Positions 57,667 through 64,000 of a stretch of 64,000 bases of DNA are shown in pieces; positions within the stretch are counted from its first letter, which is position 1; every line of letters begins with the position of its first letter. The position numbers and the translations under genes are program-made. This DNA comes from Dastarcus helophoroides (taxonomy: Eukaryota; Arthropoda; Insecta; Coleoptera; Bothrideridae). The stretch covers positions 43,393,559-43,457,558 of the forward strand of contig CM053327.1 in NCBI GenBank assembly GCA_028583605.1, written 5' to 3'. The notes under the pieces are model-generated. The model saw only the letters and a list, made by a program, of their open reading frames with translations. It was not told the DNA's origin and made no database searches.

Positions 57667-58644
57667 GACTAGAACAAACTTGTGAAAGTTACAAAGGATT
57701 TTGAATCTGGGGGCCCCCACAAAATGTAAAAAAAATCAACCGATCTGATGCAAAGTACACCAGAAATTTTGAATAAGAAATGTTGCAAAAAGTGTACGAA
57801 AATAATGAATTCATCGTAACAAAGTAAAGCAGGAATCTTTAAAAATTAAACAACGACGCATCCACAAAATTATTGTTCAATTCTCAAACAGCTGGAGCAT
57901 ATTAAACAGCTGTCAGAAGTTAGATTGTTGTTCATGACAAATATGACAAGAAATAAATGCTCAATACAGCTTTCCCAGTGTACAACGTACTTACATGAAT
58001 ACTCAAGTGTGGGTGTCACGTCTGTGAAGGAAAAAAGATGATTCATTGGTAAACAACAACAACACGTGGTTTTAAAACGATCCATATGCATTACCTGTTT
58101 TTCTCATAGAGTCACAAAACTCAAAACGTTTGTAAATCTGCATTACCCCTTTCTCTCATTGACTCACAAAACTCAAAACGTTTGTAAATGTCGTGGCACA
58201 TTTTTAGAAGATTCTACACCGTTCACGATTTTCCATTAACTTTCTTCTACAATTCGTTATCACTGTAGGCCAATGTTCATGCCAAAAAGCCAATGATCTA
58301 ACGATTTCTTTAAGGCTCTCGGAAGTCAAAATATCAAGTTTTTGCATGGTTTCATTTTTCAGTCATGACATTAACTGAAATCATGTTCAGAAGTTATGGT
58401 ACAGTTGTCGCCTTGTCCAGGAATGTCATAACCGTTTGGAGGCAGTGGCACCCTGAAAAGGGGTTTAAATTATGATTTGAAAAATTTCATTTTCGGTATA
58501 ATAGTGACAAGATTTGTATTTTAATTTATAATAGTGAAAAAAAGTAATCATAATCACGTATTTCTATCGTACTCATTTTTTTTTACACTAAATTTATTTA
58601 GAATATTTATTTTCCTTTAGAATTAACTAGGTCAAAAAAATTGA
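57667..58644. other. Mixed spacer, no gene recognised
   Basis: A roughly 50-bp duplication, CATTACC(TGTT)TTTCTC followed by GACTCACAAAACTCAAAACG, lies at about 58090 and 58141. No coding signal. Confidence 0.4.
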
Positions 58645-58720
58645 TATATAAATCTGATTCTCTGAAACCAAGAAAGATTAAAAAATACAACAGTTGCTCT
58701 AACGCGTTTCGATGGCCAAT
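58645..58720 (-). mobile_element. Family A fragment
   Basis: TCTGATTCTCTGAAACCAAG, AAAGATTAAAAAATACAACA, GTTGCTCTAACGCGTTTCGA. Ends inside stem II, so no complete core. Confidence 0.6.
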
Positions 58721-58860
58721 TTCTTATTAAAAAAAATTTGGAAATTTTTTCGATATTTTAGTAGTTATTCTGTTATTCGAGGCCGAGACAATCCATCAAA
58801 GCAAAAATGATAAAAATCCGTCATGGAGTATAAATGGTGTAACTAACACGACTATGTTTT

Positions 58861-59035
58861 GGCGGAACGGACTGGTCCTTGGTTATCTTCATACAAAAAA
58901 AAATTCAAATACAAACCTTGTCCCCTGAAACCAAAAAAATTAAAAAACACAATAAAGGTTGCTCTAGAGCAACCTCTGTCGTGTTTTTTAATCTTTCTTG
59001 GTTTCAGGAGATAAGATTTGTATTTGAATTTTTTT
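58861..59035. mobile_element. Family A inverted dimer lacking the core
   Basis: The left minus arm starts GGAACGGACTGGTCCTTGG. The arms meet at GTTGCTCTAGAGCAAC (palindrome centre about 58971). The right arm ends GATTTGTATTTGAATTTTTTT. The core is lost at the junction. Confidence 0.75.
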
Positions 59036-59047
59036 ACGTTTTTGTTT

Positions 59048-59049
<2 letters not shown>

Positions 59050-59095
<46 letters not shown>
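59050..59095. repeat. (TA)n microsatellite
   Basis: About 22 TA dinucleotides directly after the family A dimer. Confidence 0.97.
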
Positions 59096-59097
<2 letters not shown>

Positions 59098-59800
59098 TGG
59101 TATTATGAATGAGATTAATTAAAATGGGCATTAGGCAATTAATTTTGTTTTATTAATATTGTTTTCGATAATGGACCTACTATCAGTAAGCCATTGATAT
59201 GTTTTTTAATAAATTGACCAAAATTTCATTAGAGTTTGAATTTGGAATTCTCCAATTATGTATCATATTCCGAAATTGTTCTGTTCAATTTTGGCAGTAT
59301 TGACTCCAAGATAAATCAGCCTCTCAACGTTTCATCATCTTCTGGAATGTGCAATCGATTATTCACGTAATCTGCATCACCTAATGAATCGATAACTTAA
59401 TTGTGGATTAGGAATGACCATTTGTATCCTTAAGTTTGCCAACTTCGATTTTCAAAGTCCCGGCAATATCGTAAAGCTGCATCAGTTACTCGAATGCAAA
59501 GAGCCTCCAAGTTAATCGATTCTGTATTAAGGTCCTGGCTGAATGGAGATGATAATCTATCTGCAGTCATTTACATTTCACTGGAGACTCCACGATAAGG
59601 ATAACGTTGCAGTTAAGCTAGAATCGAAGATGCTCTTTAGAGCGGAAAAAGTAAACGAAGGAGGATGTTGCGTTGAATATCGCCATCAAATATCGTGGCA
59701 AATATAACATTTTTTAATAAAATATGATTTTATTTTAAACGGTAATTAAAATTGAATAGAACTTTCATTTTAATTGCGAGCTATTTTTATTTATTTTTTC
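59096..59800. other. Mixed spacer, no gene recognised
   Basis: Non-tandem sequence with no open frame above 60 codons and no recognised repeat. Confidence 0.4.
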
Positions 59801-59952
59801 GGTGGTCCTTGGTTATCCTCAAAAATTGAAATGTACAAATCTTGTTTCCTGAAACCAAGAAAGATTAAAAAACACAACGCGTTTCGATAGCCAAGCTATC
59901 ACCCGTTTCGATAGCCAAGCTATCATCTTCAGAGAGATACTCTAATTTTAAT
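59801..59952 (-). mobile_element. Family A copy with duplicated stem II
   Basis: Minus-strand copy with GGTCCTTGGTTATCCTC at its 3' end. The hairpin word GTTTCGATAGCCAAGCTATC occurs twice (59881-59900 and 59905-59924). The left edge of the element body is shortened to ACAACGCGTTTCG. CTCT-CUGAAGA and stem II are intact in the second hairpin, but the following bases (ACGGGU) no longer give a self-complementary stem III. Confidence 0.65.
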
Positions 59953-60043
59953 CAAATCCAGTAATTAAACCGAAATAAATTTTAGTTTTAAATTAAATAT
60001 AAATGTGAGTAAGTTGATTCGTTTGCGCTCTTTTATCGCCAAC

Positions 60044-60250
60044 ATTGAAATACAAGTCTTGTCTCCTGAAACCAAGAAAGATTAAAAAACACAACAGAGG
60101 TTGCTCTGACGCGTTTCGACAGCCAAGTGAGCATCTTCAGAGAGATTATAGCTTCGCTATTGAAACATGTTAGAGCAACCTCTGTTGTGTTTTTTAATCT
60201 TTCTTGGTTCCAGGAGACAAGATTTGTATTTCAATTTTTGAAGATAACCA
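60044..60250. mobile_element. Family A inverted dimer
   Basis: Left minus arm ATTGAAATACAAGTCTTG to CATCTTCAGAGAGATTAT; the right plus arm resumes ATAGCTTCGCTATTGAAAC and ends GATAACCA. Stem II is damaged in both arms (GCUCAC facing GCUGUC; UUCGCUAUUG), so neither core is complete. Confidence 0.75.
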
Positions 60251-60840
60251 CCACAATTATGTCTAAACATTTTTCCAAAATTTTGACTATTTTTGAATTT
60301 TTAACTTTCGAATTGTTTTTTTTTTCGAAAATTTAGTTCTTTTTACCTAGTCTTGACATTTTTCAATTTCACTAATTTTGAAAATGTGAACTATTTTTCG
60401 ATATTTTTCAAAATTTTCGAAAATGTTTCCTTAAAATTCTGATTTTTTCTAAATTTTTTTATGAAAATCTCGACATTTTTCAAATTTACTATTTTTGAAA
60501 ATTTGAACTCTCAAAATTTCGTTTTTTTTTAATTTTCGAAAATGTTTCTTTAAAATTCTGATTTTTGCTAACTTTTTTATGGAAATTTAACTTTCTATGA
60601 AAATTTCGACTTTTTTTAAAACCCCAATTTCAAATTTTGGTTCTTAAAATTTTTGTGTTGAAACTTTCGACAATTTTCCAAAATTTCAGATTTTTGAAAA
60701 TTCGTAATTTTCTAAAAACTTTGCCCATTTTTATATTGTCGATTGGTTTGAAGACTTCTTTTTGCTTTTCAAAATTTTACTATTTTTGCAACATTTTGGT
60801 TTGTTTTGGGAAAATTTCGAATTTTTTTGAAATCTGTACT
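60251..60840. repeat. AT-rich TTTCGACATTTTT block
   Basis: Irregular repeats of AAATTTCGA / TTTTTCAAA, with a loose duplication of TTCTGATTTTT(C/G)CTAA at about 60437 and 60558. No gene. Confidence 0.6.
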
Positions 60841-60890
60841 CTAACGCTTTTCGATAGTCAAGCTATCATCTTCAGAGAGATACTAACAGG
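60841..60890 (-). mobile_element. Family A core fragment
   Basis: CTCTAACGCTTTTCGATAG, TCAAGCTATCATCTTCAGAG. On the minus strand: CTCT-CUGAAGA, a five-pair stem II, GAAAAGCGUU. One base change affects stem III. Confidence 0.6.
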
Positions 60891-60899
60891 TCCGCAACC

Positions 60900-63605
60900 A
60901 GGATCATTTTTCAGGGGGGGGGGGGCTGCGATCCTTCTGCTAAAACTACCTAGTCTTTGTTTGCGTTTAGGTTAGAACTAAGAAGCCACGTTCCAATACT
61001 ACTTTACTATTAATGTTATTATTGTATCTAAGTATACTAAAATATAAAAAAAATACACTAAAAACATTTCTACAGTCTAACTCTTCTAACATTCTGACAA
61101 AATAGCTGCAGAAAAATCTCTTTTTTTTTAATTTTTTTCAAATTTCGATTTCGTTCATAATTTTTTAAAGTTTTTTTTAAGTTCAAGTTTCCTCTTAACG
61201 TCCAACTCTTTTTTTAACTGGCAACAACTTTAATTCCTACGTTTTTATTTTTGGCAATTTTGGGAATTATCGTTGTTATCTAAATTTGTAATGTCGAAAT
61301 GCGTTTGATTCTTCCGAATTTCGAAAATAATTTTTGCTATAAAGTTAAATATCGTTTTTTTTTAATTTTCGGAAAACGAATGTAGAACCGTCAGATTTAA
61401 ATTGAAAATTTGGACATAAAAAGACCAAATTTCACGAAAATCCCGAAATTTACGGAAAAAGTCCAAATTTTAGAAAAAACGTTGAAACTAAGGTTTGAAC
61501 TAAAAATCTTGAGAAAAAAATAGCAAATTTAGAGAAAAATTCGATATTTTATTGTAAGCGCCCAAGATTTCTGAGATACATAAAAGAATGTTTAGAAAAC
61601 TAGAAAACAAACGTGTTCAACTCACGCACATTCATTTTAGAACACGTGGATGCTCCTGAAAGATCCCCAATGTTGTCCCTAAATTTGGGGACAAACTTCA
61701 AAATTGGCAACGCCACAAATAGCGAAGTTCCATGATAAAGATAAAACTGTCGAGACTGAAGTACAACTTTTAGAAAAAAATGAGATATTTCGATTTTAAA
61801 TTTGAAACTTTGGGAAAACGAATGTAGAACCGTCAGATTCGAACTAGGAATTTGGACATTAAAAGACCAAATTTCACGAAAATCCCGAAATTTACGGAAA
61901 AAGTCCAAATTTTAGGAAAAACGTTGGAACTAAGGTTTAAACTAAAAATTTTGAGAAAAAAATAGCAAATTTAGAGAAAAATTCGATATTTTATTTTAAG
62001 CGCCCAAGATTACTTAGATACATAAAAGAATGTTAAGAAAACTAGCAAACAAACGTGATCAACTTATGCACATTCATTTTAGAACACGTGGATGCTCCTG
62101 AAAGATCCCCAATGTTGTCCCTAAATTTGGGGACAAACTTCAAAATTGGCAACGCCACAAATAGCGAAGTTCCATGATAGAGATAAAACTGTCGAGAATG
62201 GAGTAGAAATTTTAGAAAAAATTGAGACATTTCGATTTTAAATTTGAAACTTTCGGAAAACGAATGTAGAACCGTCAGATTTAAATTGGAAATTAGGACA
62301 TAAAAAGACCAAATTTCACGAAAATCCCGAAATTTACGGAAAAAGTCCAAATTTTAGGAAAAACGTTGAAACTAAGGTTTGAACTAAAAATCTCGAGAAA
62401 AAAATAGCAAATTTAAAGAAAAATTCGATAGCGCCCAATATTTCTTAGATACATAAAAGAATGTTTAGAAAACTAGAAAACAAACGTGTTCAACTCATGC
62501 ACATTCATTTTAGAACACGTGGATGCTCCTGTAAGATCCCCAATGTTGTCCCTAAATTTGGGGACAAACTTCAAAATTGGCAATCCCGCAAATAGCGAAG
62601 TTCCATGATAAAGATAAAACTGTCGAGATTGGAGTAGAAATTTTAGAAAATGGGACATTTCGATTTTAAATTTGAAACTTTCGGAAAACGAATGTAGAAC
62701 CGTCAGATCCAAATTGGGAATTTGGAAGAAAAAAGACCAAATTTCACGAAAATCCTGAAATTTACAGAAAAAGTTCAAATTTTAGAAAAAAGGTTGAAAC
62801 TGTAGTTTGAACCTAAAAATCTTGAGAAAAAATATCAAATTTAGAGAAAAACTCGATATTTTATTTAAACCACCAAAGGTTTACCAGATACATAAAAAAA
62901 TATCAAAAAAACTCAAAAAGACACCTTTTCAACTCATGCACATTCATTTTACAACATTTTACAACAACCCTAAAAGATCCCTAATTTTGTCCCTAAATTT
63001 AGGGAGCAAACTTCATAATTGGCAACCCCGCAAATAGCGAAATTACGTGACAAAGGTGAAAATTTCGAGACTAAAGTAGACATTTCAGGAGAAGATGACA
63101 TTTCAGCAGAAGATGACATTTCAGGAGAAGATAAACATTTCGATTTTAAAATCGACGTTTTCGGAAAACGAATGTAGAACCGTCAGATTTAAATTAGCAG
63201 TTTGGAAGAAAAAAGACTACGTTTTACGAAAAATCCCCAAATTTACGGAAAAAGTCCACATTTTAGGAAAAACGTTATAACTATAGTTTAAACTGAAAAT
63301 CTTGAAAAATAGACTGATTTTAGATGTTTTTTTTTGTTATTTCGACTTTTTTTTTAATTTAAGTTTTTTCAAAGATTGAATTTTATAACGAGATGATGAG
63401 ATTTTGTTTTGAAAGTTTCGAGCCTTTCTGAAAATTTCGACGCTTTTTTTTAAGTTTTTTAATAGCTTTCACAATTTTTTAGTAGTTTGACCATTTTGAA
63501 GATTTGGACTTTTTTTGGAAATAACGAATTTTGTCGAAAATTTTATTTATTTAGAAATTTCCACCATTTTTCAATTTGAATTAGATTTTTTGTTAAATGC
63601 GAACT
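60900..63605. mobile_element. Inverted relative of the hAT interior (13200-15470)
   Basis: Segments match 13200-15470 in reverse order and complement: CTGCGATCCTTCTG near 60925, the 442-bp satellite, GAGATGATGAGATTTTGTT near 63390, and CAATTTGAATTAGATTTTTT near 63575. A G12 run lies at 60914-60925, where the other copy has C5. The CAGGGCTTCGAACC ends are not in view, so this may be a second copy of the same hAT family in the opposite orientation. Confidence 0.7.
61340..63240. repeat. 442-bp tandem satellite, inverted copy
   Basis: GGCAAC(G/C)CC(A/G)CAAATAGCGAA recurs at about 61706, 62146, 62578 and 63020 (periods 440, 432 and 442). Open frames of 101-102 codons recur once per unit on the minus strand, with similar but drifting sequence. 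They are products of the repeat and have no start or domain context to call a gene. Confidence 0.9.
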
Positions 63606-64000
63606 ATGTTAATATTTTATTTTTTTTTTCTGAAAATTCAAAGTTCAAAATCTTGGTATTTTCTTCAAACCTGCAGATATCTTTTTAAACTTTGATTCTT
63701 TCTAGAAACCTGCAAATTTTTCTAAAATTTTTGTGAGAAATGTCAGATATCGAAAATCTTGAGTTTTTTGAATTTGGAATTTTAATTCGAAATGACTAGA
63801 AAAGTCTACATTTAAAGTAAATAAACAATAATTATGACTGTATTTATACTTAAAAATAAGCAGAATTCATTAATTAACATTTTATTAAAGATTTGCTTTT
63901 TTAGAAATTTTAAATTTCCAAACAAATAGTAGGATATGTTAATTCTTAACAAATTTACACTGTTCCAACTCGAAATTTTTAGTTTTTTAAATCCTAAATT
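63606..64000. other. AT-rich sequence, nothing recognised
   Basis: AT-rich, with no clear repeat match to 12900-13200 and no open frame. The window ends inside it. Confidence 0.45.

Noticed and set aside
61600..62778. Three similar 101-102-codon minus-strand frames, possibly a small gene family
   Set aside because: They recur once per 442-bp satellite unit with drifting sequence, are absent as open frames in the inverted satellite at 13.6-15.4 kb, and have no domain.

Overview
The window looks like intergenic, repeat-dominated DNA from an arthropod, probably an insect. It is strongly AT-rich. Its only protein similarity is to decayed non-LTR retrotransposons (RTE-, CR1/Jockey- and I-like). 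It carries solo LTRs with the ATAT target duplication known from insect Gypsy elements, hAT-type transposon ends, and many short structured retroposons. I see no intact host protein-coding gene and no confident functional tRNA or rRNA. The species cannot be fixed from the sequence.

Layout. 1-3.7 kb is a (TCGAAATTT)-type higher-order satellite. 4.0-7.5 kb holds a family A hammerhead-like retroposon, a tRNA-like family C repeat, a family A inverted dimer and a 289-bp tandem array. 7.5-10.0 kb is an RTE fragment whose C-terminal part has been amplified into about 13 units of 171 bp. 10.0-11.1 kb is a 110-bp array split by a 254-bp insertion with a hammerhead-like core (family D). 11.1-16.9 kb is a second RTE copy, interrupted by a family A insertion and by a 5.2-kb hAT-type element with no coding capacity (11575-16773). 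18-23.9 kb is another AT-rich tandem-repeat block. A solo LTR lies at 25.3 kb. 25.9-27.6 kb is family C with a family A insertion. 27.6-38.8 kb contains two opposed 171-bp arrays made from a CR1/Jockey-like LINE tail, around several RT fragments in both orientations, a tRNA-like SINE and an RNase H fragment. 40.7-46.1 kb is a second large AT-rich element with short inverted ends. 47.4-48.9 kb is a Jockey-like RT pseudogene, and 49.0 kb a second solo LTR. 50-57.4 kb holds family B hammerhead repeats, large perfect palindromes and a 525-bp AT-rich array. 58-61 kb has more family A dimers. 60.9-64 kb is an inverted copy of the hAT interior satellite.

The most interesting signal is a set of three unrelated repeat families (A, B, D). 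Each carries the CUGANGA / stem II / GAAA core of a type I hammerhead ribozyme, a matching stem I, and a self-complementary stem III (ACCGGU, ACGCGU or ACGU) that could close only in a dimer. Family B (57037-57096, and 12671-12724 on the minus strand) meets the consensus fully. Family A shows stem II covariation between copies, target duplications and in one copy an A tail, so it behaves as a retroposed RNA. Many copies are inverted dimers with a different palindrome centre each time, which suggests snap-back copying on insertion. These features resemble metazoan retrozymes and Penelope-associated hammerheads, but the families are not ones I recognise.
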